DNA of 64,000 bases, from the NCBI RefSeq assembly GCF_037975245.1, contig NC_092570.1, positions 16,657,418 to 16,721,417 on the forward strand, given 5' to 3'. A program made the translations under genes and the position numbers. The notes below the pieces were generated by a model. The model did not search any database. It saw nothing but the letters and a program-made list of their open reading frames with translations, and was not told where the DNA came from. The DNA comes from Apostichopus japonicus. Taxonomy: Eukaryota; Echinodermata; Holothuroidea; Aspidochirotida; Stichopodidae. Positions 44,001 to 52,731 of the stretch are shown here, piece after piece (positions within the stretch are counted from its first letter, which is position 1; every line of letters starts with the position of its first letter).

Positions 44001-44200
44001 TATACCCGAGCATGTTGAGCATCAGTACGTCGTTTACCACCTCCTTCTAGAGCACGAGTACGTTTAGAGTCAATCTTATCAAGGGTGTGTTGTATTGCAG
44101 TCGCAAAACATGTTCGAGTTTGAATGCGGCAGTTCTTCGAAGCATTATTTGCAAGACTTCTGGCAAGAAGTGTGGGTATCCTACGAAGTGTGTGAGCCAT
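26075..44200 (-). CDS. PCCB: Propionyl-CoA carboxylase beta chain, mitochondrial
   Basis: Complete gene. Sixteen exons: 44200-44006, 43014-42895, 42229-42161, 41738-41568, 41042-40982, 37531-37482, 36566-36525, 35740-35674, 35385-35265, 34287-34206, 31714-31591, 31132-31025, 30589-30489, 29276-29178, 27880-27781, 26196-26075. All introns are GT-AG and reading phase is continuous for 1,632 nt (543 aa; human 539). This is the carboxyltransferase half of the alpha6-beta6 biotin enzyme that makes methylmalonyl-CoA from propionyl-CoA in the mitochondrial matrix. The first 35 or so residues are Arg/Ser-rich without acids, as in a targeting peptide. Exon 4 carries [13 protein letters not shown] and exons 5-6 [16 protein letters not shown], the CoA/carboxyl-transfer loops. 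Exons 12-13 carry [15 protein letters not shown] and the second crotonase-like core, and the end is KKHANMPL. No disrupting change seen. Introns are loaded with MITEs and duplications. Confidence 0.97.
26775..27142. mobile_element. hAT MITE in PCCB intron 15
   Basis: 368 bp beginning CAGTGGCGGAGC and ending GCTGCGCCACTG, flanked by ACCTATAC (26767-26774) and ACCTACAC (27143-27150), a 7/8 target duplication. The right third has ACGCTCCGCGCC and GGCGCTCCGCTTAGATAGT, shared with the hAT relic at 21.5 kb and the nested copy at 32.3 kb. Confidence 0.82.
28781..29083. repeat. Tandem duplication in PCCB intron 14
   Basis: Two copies, about 152-160 bp apart, of a unit containing AAAGCCCAGCTTACTTTAGC, a poly-C run and CCATGTGGACCATAGCACT. 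Each unit has GGCTCGAAxCCACTGACC, which resembles a tRNA-type B box, so a SINE origin is possible but unproven. Confidence 0.8.
32134..33814. mobile_element. hAT-type element in PCCB intron 10
   Basis: 1,681 bp beginning CAGTGGCGTCACCA and ending TTGGCGACGCCACTG, with a perfect 8-bp duplication TCAACATG (32126-32133, 33815-33822). It is interrupted by a second hAT element at 32262-32922. G/C homopolymer hairpins mark both ends. No transposase frame survives. Confidence 0.88.
32262..32922. mobile_element. Nested hAT MITE inside the 32.1-kb element
   Basis: 661 bp with imperfect inverted ends sharing GGCGGAAC (left GCGCGGCGGAAC, right complement of GTTCCGCCGCC). Flanks are GCCCCCTC (32254-32261) and CCCCCCTC (32923-32930), a 7/8 duplication. 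Removing it rejoins the GTGCCCCCTC...CCCTTTGG block seen intact in related copies at 21.9 and 57.0 kb. It carries the hAT-family tail in inverted orientation. Confidence 0.75.
34805..35115. repeat. Tandem duplication in PCCB intron 9
   Basis: Two copies of an approximately 151-bp unit starting GAATCATTATTCTGAAATGG and including CAGGGCGGCC, GTCAGAGACGGCCTGTGAG and a poly-C tract. The second has a few-base insertion (CTTG) and a longer C run. Confidence 0.85.
37148..37440. repeat. Tandem duplication in PCCB intron 6
   Basis: Two units, period about 152 bp, each starting with TTCATCTGC and containing GAATGTGTACTAACGAAAGC and CACAAATAATACAAAC. They lie directly beside exon 6 (donor at 37481). 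Confidence 0.88.
38247..40950. mobile_element. Inverted-repeat element with repeated CGTACG motif
   Basis: Bounded by a perfect 19-bp inverted repeat, AGGGCAGGTCCAAGCTATT (38247-38265) and its complement (40932-40950), within PCCB intron 5. Near the ends it holds eight exact copies of TGTGACGTACGGGAC: plus strand at 38271, 38441, 38636, 38652 and 40591; minus strand at 40404, 40423 and 40757. A 250-bp tandem array fills the middle. No clear target duplication and no coding frame. It resembles a non-autonomous DNA transposon with subterminal transposase-binding motifs; the class is unknown. Confidence 0.65.
38909..39914. repeat. Four-unit tandem array, about 250 bp per unit
   Basis: Units start near 38909, 39159, 39419 and 39675 with ACTCATAACATCAATT and share blocks such as TTGTTAGACCACAAATGAT and CAAAGAAAACTCTATAGA. 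Spacing is 250-260 bp with few substitutions, so amplification is recent. It lies inside the inverted-repeat element of PCCB intron 5. Confidence 0.92.
43124..43850. repeat. Direct plus inverted triplication in PCCB intron 1
   Basis: A unit starting TGATGTAACAAAGTTCATTT at 43124 is repeated at 43398 (period 274). Part of it (GAAGCAGAGTTACATATTTC through GGATTCATTTCAGCT type sequence) reappears inverted at about 43700-43845. The inverted copy could pair with either direct copy. Confidence 0.8.
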
Positions 44201-44622
44201 CTTTTAGCGAACATCTACCTTATGACCTTTCACCCTTCGGGCAGTGTTGGCAACCGTTTTATTTGTTTCGTATGGTTATTATTTATAAAATCTACAAAGA
44301 AAAACTTTCAATGTATTTCGTATAACATAAATAAACACATTATAATATTTCAGAGACTACAATAATAGTATGGGAGCAATTATTTTATATAAATTGAACG
44401 AACCGACTGCATAACAAAATAATGGCTACCATTAATGACGTCAACGATGAACCTCGTAAAGGTAAACAATTGAATACTATCGTAGTCACTGAGTGGGCTG
44501 GTAATAGGCCTAGCTGTATGTTAAGCTCAGACAAGACTACTTCGATTTAAACGAAGAGCGATCGCTAAACCGCTTGGTTTTGTCATTGTACTGGCATTTC
44601 GTTGATCGAATTGCCCGGGGAA
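44201..44622. promoter_or_regulatory. Divergent PCCB-MSL2 promoter region
   Basis: Only 422 bp separate the two start codons, so both 5' UTRs and promoters must lie here or overlap. It contains a perfect CRE palindrome TGACGTCA at 44436-44443, AATAATGGCTACC (44419-44430; YY1-like) and a GCGATCGC palindrome near 44560. An upstream ATG at 44422 opens a 42-codon frame ending at 44550, which may be a uORF for MSL2. Factor binding is inferred from motif only. Confidence 0.65.
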
Positions 44623-45837
44623 ATGAACGCGATAACTCTTTACACATCAACTTGTCGTTATATATTACAGGCAGACCATGAAAACCCGGAAAGTTGGGCG
44701 GAATTGTACCGATTGCTGCCATATTTGCGACAGGCATTGGCGTGTTGTGTGTGTGCTAACCTGTTGTCAGAACCATGGGGACCTACGAACTCGATTTGTC
44801 AGCATCAAGTCTGTAGAACATGTATTGGAGGGAAAATGCGTCTTAAACCGTCGTGCAGTTGGTGTAAAGATTATAGCCAATTTACCGAGAGTAAGGAGTT
44901 ACGAATTGTTCTTGCATGTTATAAAAAGTTGTGTGAATATGTGTCCGCCACGCCCATTGCTCAAAATATTGAGAGTAGTGCAGATAACGGGGGGCCAAAT
45001 ACTACGATAGAGATTTTACGAGAAGGTATCGCAATTACAGATAGTTATGAGGGAAGCGATTTATCCAAGGAATCAAGTGCTTTGCAGTTTCTGCTACCGA
45101 CACTTTACACACATTTTAATCGGAAAGATGGCAGGCCCAAGGATTCCGGGGAGACGACCACTAATGCCAATGGTATGGCTGAAAGGGCCAACCCGGAAGT
45201 AGGGATTTTCCCATCTTCGTCTTTTCAATTTGTCCAGGGACCAAGCCATTCCAATTTACCATTAACGAACGGTTCATGTTACATAAAAAAGCGTAGAGCT
45301 AGTGAAGCGGGCAGCTCGGACGCAGCCCTCACCTTCAGAGGGTCTAGAAACAAAATGAAGCGAAAACGCAGATCTATGAAACATAAAAAGAAGAAGCACA
45401 AGAGCTCCCGTAGACATCGTGAAGAGAAAAGAAAAAAGTCGAAACGATCGCGAGAGGGAAATGCGGACGGCAGTAAGAAAGACAAACAGTCTGATGTCAA
45501 ACGGTTAGTTGTATCAGGGCATAGAGCAAAGATGTTAAAGGAGGGGAAAGCTGTTCCTGAACTAACGTTCTGTAGGTGTGGAACAAATGGTACTTCTCCT
45601 GGTACATTCCCATGTATAAGTCAAAGATGTCCTTGTTTTGTGTTAGAGAAATCCTGTGCAAATTGCAAGTGTAGAAGCTGCCATAACCCAATCTCTAAAC
45701 AAGAGCCATCAGCCAATGGTACCGAGGAAACAAAAGTACAGAACGATGCAGAGAAAGTCGAAGAAGTGAAACACAGAGACACGAATGCCAGCGACAGCGA
45801 TTCGTTTGTAGATGTAACAGGGACAACCAACAGCTGA
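44623..45837 (+). CDS. MSL2: MSL2-like E3 ubiquitin ligase
   Basis: A 404-residue single-exon frame. The ATG at 44623 is preferred because MNAITLYTST aligns with the vertebrate MSL2 start; an in-frame extension upstream lacks an ATG. The N-terminal RING has the spaced metal ligands C41/C44, C59, H61, C64/C67 and C78/C81, followed by CKDYSQF. Residues about 245-280 are extremely Lys/Arg-rich. The MSL2-type CXC domain (about 316-357, beginning FCRCGTN and ending CRSCHNP) binds DNA in known homologues. MSL2 works in the male-specific-lethal chromatin complex and ubiquitinates histone H2B in mammals. It is shorter than human MSL2 (577 aa), mainly in the linker. Divergent neighbour of PCCB. Confidence 0.93.
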   Translation: MNAITLYTSTCRYILQADHENPESWAELYRLLPYLRQALACCVCANLLSEPWGPTNSICQHQVCRTCIGGKMRLKPSCSWCKDYSQFTESKELRIVLACYKKLCEYVSATPIAQNIESSADNGGPNTTIEILREGIAITDSYEGSDLSKESSALQFLLPTLYTHFNRKDGRPKDSGETTTNANGMAERANPEVGIFPSSSFQFVQGPSHSNLPLTNGSCYIKKRRASEAGSSDAALTFRGSRNKMKRKRRSMKHKKKKHKSSRRHREEKRKKSKRSREGNADGSKKDKQSDVKRLVVSGHRAKMLKEGKAVPELTFCRCGTNGTSPGTFPCISQRCPCFVLEKSCANCKCRSCHNPISKQEPSANGTEETKVQNDAEKVEEVKHRDTNASDSDSFVDVTGTTNS

Positions 45838-46530
45838 CAGGGTCATCAAAAGATGAATTGTGGTAATAAGACCAGTATATCCAATCTTAGTTCAGTATCA
45901 TACATGTGTAAAACTTTTCGCTTCCATATCGTCACTGCTCCACAGTCTGCTTGATTACATTAGCCTACAGTGTTGTAGTATCTTTGAAAGTGTAGGCCTA
46001 GGCTATATCATATATGTTTAATTGCTGCCTATTATATAGAAGACATTGAATGTCTTGAGAAGGGGTATACATTCTATGGAGTTTATTTTTTGTTTGTTTA
46101 TGCTGCCAGTCATAGTTTTTGGTAGAAGTTGCAATGGTTTTTGGAGGTATTTGCTCTTTTCTAATGCTAAGTACCCTCTTGACTTTTTGACCGTACAGTA
46201 CTACTTGTATTTATATGTACATGTCTCCTTGAAAGGAAAGTTTCAGTTAGGGCACATGATGTGCTAGGAGCGAGTTAGACTGTTAATGTAATATTTCTTT
46301 TCATGAGCACCTTGACTTGTATTTTGTGTGCAGTATGTTTTATTTTTCTTCTTCGTTTGTTGTCGCTACCTGTAATACTAATCATGTTCAAGTTGGAAAT
46401 AGTGCTTTAATACTATATAGTTCACAAATTTGGAAACTTTGCTATCATGATGGTATAATTTTAACTCCCCCCCCCCCTGTCCCCTCCTCCCTTTCTCCAG
46501 AGATGCAATATTTATTCTGCTACTCTGCTT
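45838..46530 (+). other. Probable MSL2 3' UTR and downstream sequence
   Basis: No coding feature. The first AATAAA after the stop that I noticed is at 46532-46537, inside the TAATAAAG that was duplicated by a MITE insertion. The UTR end is not determined. Confidence 0.4.
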
Positions 46531-46538
46531 TAATAAAG

Positions 46539-47080
46539 GGTAACAGCCCAGGAGACCGAAGGTCCGCGAGACCGAAACTATAACAAGGCCTATAATAGTG
46601 GTAAGATAAATATTACTACCGGTAATATGACGTTGATAAAGCGCGTAATTAAAAATAATTTACAGCCATTTCTTTTTATAGTGGATACCAGTGACTTATA
46701 CGCAAGGCGGCTGGGGCGGCTTGCATTGATACTACTGTACGCCTCCACCAGTGGCGTAACCATAGGGGGTTGGAGGGGGCGCAAAACCCCGCTCTCAAAA
46801 GTCTCACTCCTCCCCCCCCCTTGCCCCCTGCTGCCCCAAATGAAATATGAGAATACAATATAACTTAATAATCAGATAAAGCGATATATACCCTATTTTA
46901 AACAATATTGCCCCCCTTGTCAACTCTTTGACCTGCTCTGAAGCCCCTCTAATGAAAAAGTCTAGTTACGCCTATCCATGGACTATGCATAGACCATCGG
47001 TCTCGCGGACCATATGTTCGTGGAAATTCGGTCTTGCGGACCTTCGGTCTCGCGGACCTTCTGTCTCGTGGAATTCCCCC
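46539..47080. mobile_element. MITE with GAAGGTCCGCGAGACC repeats, TSD TAATAAAG
   Basis: 542 bp flanked by a perfect 8-bp direct repeat TAATAAAG (46531-46538, 47081-47088). Both ends carry inverted GAAGGTCCGCGAGACCG. The right end has about five degenerate tandem 16-mers of this type (46992-47070), the left end fewer. The middle contains a possible hAT insertion. No coding frame. Family unknown to me. Confidence 0.75.
46750..46973. mobile_element. Possible decayed hAT MITE
   Basis: Begins CAGTGGCGTAACCATAGG and ends CTAGTTACGCCTATCC; the shared inverted core is GGCGTAAC. No target duplication can be recognised and the right end is degraded, so the borders are approximate. It sits inside the 542-bp MITE. 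Confidence 0.35.
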
Positions 47081-47088
47081 TAATAAAG

Positions 47089-50000
47089 TGCAGATGTAAG
47101 GTACAGTGTACAAAAGCCAAAAACTGCATGCTCCAATTAAAATTGAAAGTTGAAAGGCCCGATGAGTAAGGACACTGTGTACTCCCCAGAAGTGACACAC
47201 TGATCAAAGGCAATTGAAAATAGGTCTTTTGTGGCCTCAAATTCTCAGTCGATATAATTAATAATCCATAATTTACTAACATTAAACTATTTTGAAATTC
47301 ATCCATGGAATCACTTCTGCTTTTTAAAGAAACTTAACAAGAAGGTTGTGATAGATTTTATGATAGGAATTTACACGTCAGTTAATATTATTAACCGTAG
47401 AGCTAGAAATGAAGAGCTGATATACTGTAACCATGAATGATGCTGAAAAGATAATTCCAGACAAAACATATTTTTCAATAGAAATATCTCAAAGAATTTG
47501 TGACCATAGTTATGTAGAATGGCTTCGAATCATGCTTGAATTCTCAATTTTTGGTTAGCTGGTTTAGGTCAATGCACAGGCCACTGTTCACCTTTTACAT
47601 ACACCTGTTTCCATTTCCACATAACTGCTTGTTTTGCAGTTGGAAGTTGATAAAATGAGTTAAATTCCACATATAATCATCTACATTTTCCAACATCTAT
47701 TACCTAGGCTAATTAAGCAATTGTCATTATTGTAAAGGTCTACGGACACCTAGCCAATTTGCAGCATATTCACTACATTTGTTGCGTGTGATAATTTCAT
47801 TTAAAAAACAATTGTAGTTTGGAAAATTCTTGGGAAACTCATTAACTATGTGCAAACAATGACGTAGTGTTGTGCTCATCAACGTTTCTTATTTTAGCCC
47901 TTGATAAGTTAACAGCTACTTAGAAGCTCACATATAATATCGTTTGAAGAAAGTGATGTTCCTCTTTTCAAAGAAGACAATAAAATATATCAAGACCTGT
48001 GTTCAGTGTCATTGAAAAGAAGGTTGTAAAAACCAAAGGAATAACATAACAGAAAATGAGGCAGTCACTCCCTTTACATCATGTGCATTATAATTAGCTA
48101 ATGTTTATTCCTAAATGAAACTACAACTGAGAAAAGACTTGTAAAATGGTCAATCTTTGATGGATTTTGAGAGGAGGTACAGCTATTTTCATGATTTCTC
48201 ATGCCTATTACAGTGATAAGGACAATGTTGTTGTTAGGTGTCCATAGAACCTTTAACAATATCACAATTAGTTTACATTTGTTGAACTTGCAATATTATC
48301 TAAAGATATTGCACATGCTCATTACTGTAGGTGCAACTGTAACTACTTTAATTTTTTAGAAAAGACTTCCCTCCACCACCCCATATCCCCCACCCCCACC
48401 CAATGTCTTGTATTTTCCCAATGACTACTCTGTGATTCATAGTTGAATTTTGGTATTTGTAAATTGAACTGTTTGCTGGGAAATCAAAGAGTTAGAGCAA
48501 GTTTCAACTAAAGAGTAAAAGAGCTTTTAAAGAAATTGGTTTTCTTATACCGTAAATCTACTGTGTTAGATGATAGGAATAGACATTTTTTTTATTTTCT
48601 TTGCAAAATTTGAGAGAGTATTTAGACATCATCATACTTATAGCAATTTGGGATTTCATTATGTCGCATTTTTATCTCTTGGAAGTACAAAGGTCTGATC
48701 ACATAGCGATAGAAAATAGAAGCCATCTTTTAGGACTATAAAATATAGTTAACAACAACAAATGACTTGTATGCACTTGTCGTTATAATACTTACAGTCT
48801 CCCCCGCCTCTCATATTCTCGTACTGCCATATGCTCTCTCTTGAGTCAGGAGACAAAAAGTAACTTTTAACAGACTAGAGCATGTAGTGTCGCCTTGTGG
48901 TGATGGTGATTGGGGGGGGGGATAGGGTGGGAGGGGCATGGTGACAAATCTTTTTTTTGGGGGGGGGGTATAATGTTGATCAAAGTTTTATTATTTGATT
49001 GAGTATTGCTATTGAGCATTGTTACCATAGGGCCAGTAGAAAATACCTTTCATTGTTTTCTTTCACTTGGGTTTAACTTCATTATTTTAACTTTTTCTTA
49101 GAATATATATCGACGGATGGATGGGTAAGTCAGGTCTTCCTGATTATTATATTATTGTACGGTATGTGTTAGTCCCAGTGAAAATATTACATTACTGTTT
49201 CCCTGTCCCCCCCCCCCCTTTCAGTTTGCTATATGGTCCTGAATACAGTGCTAAAAATGTGATTGGAGGTTGGAAGGTGAGGATGGAGCCTGGATTGGAA
49301 GGTGAGGATGGAGGGGGAAGGAGATTGTGGAGTCGGTTGCTATGGTGGAGAGGGGATCCATCACCTTTGCTTGAATATGGCATATAAATTAAGTCAAGGT
49401 TGTGTTAAACTACCTTTTGTGTGTGTGAGGTTGAAAGAGGGAGTGGGAAAAATGGAGGCGGGGTTTGCGGGGGAGGGGGGTGGGTGGTTGTGCACCCCAT
49501 TGTATCCGCGCTTCGATATTATAGTTCATTGTCTGAATGTGAAAAGAGAAAAAGGAAAAAAAAAAACTCGGAAAATTACAGCATATGAGAAAATGCCCTC
49601 CATGAAGCTCAGAACAATACAAAATTGGATTGTTTGGTCAATGCTTGTTGTGGCCTATGCCGGTGTCATAAGAGATGATATACAGTAAATGTACTTATTA
49701 TTATTTTATTTTTTTTCGTCGTATAAGGGTCGGTATGTTCTCTTTACTGGTCGGATTGTATATCTGGACATCACCCAGTCCTTGATAATGCCATTTTCGA
49801 CCCCTTGTTTTTACGCCAAAATGAGAATTACTGACATTTTGTGAATGAGGTATTTACTTTGTTTCATTTGCTTTCAGGTTATTGAGAATGATAAAATCCT
49901 GAAACTAACTTTCTTTGCAAAAGCTGCATTGTGTAATAGTCTGTGACGTCACATGTTTATGACAGACTAGTAGTACAAGTACAATAGCATATTTTCGAGT

Positions 50001-52420
50001 CCAAATAGAGTACCTCTTGGTAATGGTACCAGTACAATGATCGGAGTGTCGATACGGGTTCTTAATCTTGTACTAGTATATCTGCAAAGTCACGAGGGCC
50101 AGTGCGAGAACAGGCAACCGTGCTAAAACGACGATTAAGGACTTCCCACAAGTCTTGGCCTAATGGTGTTTTCATTCACAACCAATTATTCACAGCCACG
50201 CTAGGATATAAACGAAGGAAGTGTGTTCTGTTGTTCGTCGAAATACACTTTCAGTCGAATATATCCTTGCAGTCTTGCAATCCTTGCAATATTCCTGAAA
50301 TCAGCTGTGATAGTAAGATGTTGTTCAGCACGTTAACATGGATATTCATTTTGTCTGTGTGTTTGTGTGCACGTGGGCACCCTGTTATCCACACCTGTTC
50401 TTGTTTGTGAAGGAAGGTTTTAATGGCGACGGAAGTGCGTTCTTTTGTTCCTGGAAATACACTCGGATATAGGCCTACCCTTACATTTATGGCCTAACTG
50501 TGATGATAATAATATGTGATGGGGTCATGGGGACATAGTTCGTTTGCGCGGGGAAAATTTCAACGGTTTCATTTTGTTTTAAAAATGTTCAATGATTGGA
50601 ACAGATCTAAATGGTATACCACTCTACGAAGTTTGCACACTAGATGTTCATTCATTGAAACAAGGAATCTGGTTCAAGTTGAAGTCAAGCAACAACAACA
50701 ACAAAAAAACACACTGGAGGTTGCCAAAAGATGAAGTCTTTTTTTTTCTCACTTTGTCGTATATATTGTAAAGATAATAAAAATGTATCATTTTTGTATA
50801 AACTTAAAATGTGTGACTCTGAATGTAAATACACAACTATGAATATTATTAGTTAGAAATGTTCACCTAAATACCTCAAATTCAGAATTGTATATAGTAC
50901 ATTGTCCGTCAAAATAAAATAAATTTCTAGAAAAAAATACTATTTCTATATTGGTATGCAGATGTTTTTTGTGGATTCTGCTCTTTTGTACGTTTCTATA
51001 TTTAACTTTTCCTTTTTTACCCTATATATCACCATGATTTTTGCGGCACACACTAGCCCTTCTTGCCCGTTCAATGCACCATCCAGCTACTCCCGCCCCC
51101 CCCCCCCCCCCTCCAAGAATTGGTTATACCAAATGCAAGTGATGTCCATTAAGAGATTTCACAGTTATGAAAATCACAAATCCACACCATGTCGAAGATG
51201 TCTTTCTTAACATGTTTTTCTGTGTGTGATACAATCGTAGATCACAAATCTAGATCTCATTACCAGGCCTCGAGGGTATAGGGGGTCATGGCCGGGGGGG
51301 GGGAGGGAGAATCCGTGTCCATGAACAAAAATTCAAAAGTTGCAAACGACTTACATTTAATGAAACAAGTTAAAAATGAACGCTTTTACTAAACAAATGC
51401 AATGAGTTCTCATCTAAGCCCTCCAACATTTCTCATATACCCTTCCCCGGGTACGGACACCCCATCTCCCCCACCCCATCCCTCAAAAAAAGAATCGAAC
51501 TCTTGCTATAGGACTGCTCATAACCAATATACAGAAACTTCACATGAAGAAATGTAAAATTTTCTCGTAACTAAAGACGTGACGATTTGGTATTTTGTAT
51601 TGTATATAGAATTCATATGTATTAAATACAACTAGAGACCTATGTTTATATTAGCATGTGAATTTTTGGAGACGACTGATTCATTCGCAGTGAAACTTTC
51701 ATTTTCTTTTCTTTTCTTTTTTGCACTTCTCAATTATCTACAGATTTTTAGCTTACAATAATAAAGAAACAACGTGCATGAAATTAGGTAAAACCCATAA
51801 ATTTAGGATAATTTGCACATAATTAAACCGGCTTCTTGCGATCTGTTCAATGACCATGGAATCAATTCAGTTTCGTTGTTGCAGTGGACTGTTCAGTAAA
51901 CACACCGACTGTGGAACGCCCCTTGTGAAGTTTCTTTCTGTACGCTTTGCGAACCTAAAGACGGAAAATATTTTTATCGTTACATTAATATGGTTGCATA
52001 TAAATGTACATTATAGAAACAAAGTTATGATAAGATGTATAATAAGGTGTTCTGATATTTATAAGTGTCTCCCATCTGTAATAATTGAATACAATTAAAA
52101 CTAAAAACTATTTCTTGCCAACTATGTCAAACGAGATTTGTTGAAAAAAAAGAGGTTATGAAATATTGCACGATAGTCGAACGGGTGATCTCTTGTATTC
52201 TACCACCGTATGCGCGCAACCCATTGCGCGCGAACATTTTGTGCGCAAATCATTATTATGCGCGTAACTCTTACAGTTGGTAAAGCCATCCCTATATATA
52301 ACCATTCTTTTTCTCGTGGTGCTCCGAAACCAGTTTATCTTGTATAACCGTGTATACCCTTCCTGTCGGAACACGTTCATTTCCTTCGGTACAACAAAAA
52401 CAACAACAAAACGGAAGAAA
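47089..52420. other. Gene-poor stretch between MSL2 and the receptor gene
   Basis: Over 5 kb with no frame of credible composition and splice borders. G- and C-runs at 48912-48968, 49208-49217, 51094-51110 and 51293-51306. The missing cytoplasmic-tail exons of the adhesion GPCR should lie here or just beyond, but I could not identify them. Confidence 0.5.
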
Positions 52421-52484
52421 TTCAGCTTGCAATTGGTAGAGCACATGCATGGTTACTAAAGACTAGCTTCGAATCCAGTAAAAC
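52421..52484 (+). repeat. tRNA-like sequence, probable SINE head
   Basis: AATTGGTAGAGCA (52431-52443) matches the D-arm/A-box region of tRNAs. About 25 bp on, AGCTTCGAATCCAG (52464-52477) matches the T-arm/B box. The acceptor stem does not pair convincingly, so a tRNA-derived SINE or pseudo-tRNA is more likely than a functional tRNA. A (TA)n tract follows and may be its tail. Confidence 0.45.
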
Positions 52485-52504
52485 AAACGTTTGTGCAGCT
52501 GTTT

Positions 52505-52707
<203 letters not shown>

Positions 52708-52731
52708 TTGTATTTCTTTTGTAAATCTTAC

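Noticed and set aside
50102-50410. 102-residue plus-strand frame with a hydrophobic end
   Set aside because: No splice context, no recognisable domain and unlike-protein composition; probably a chance frame.
52421-52484. Functional tRNA gene
   Set aside because: A- and B-box-like blocks are present but the acceptor stem does not form and no clear anticodon loop can be assigned.
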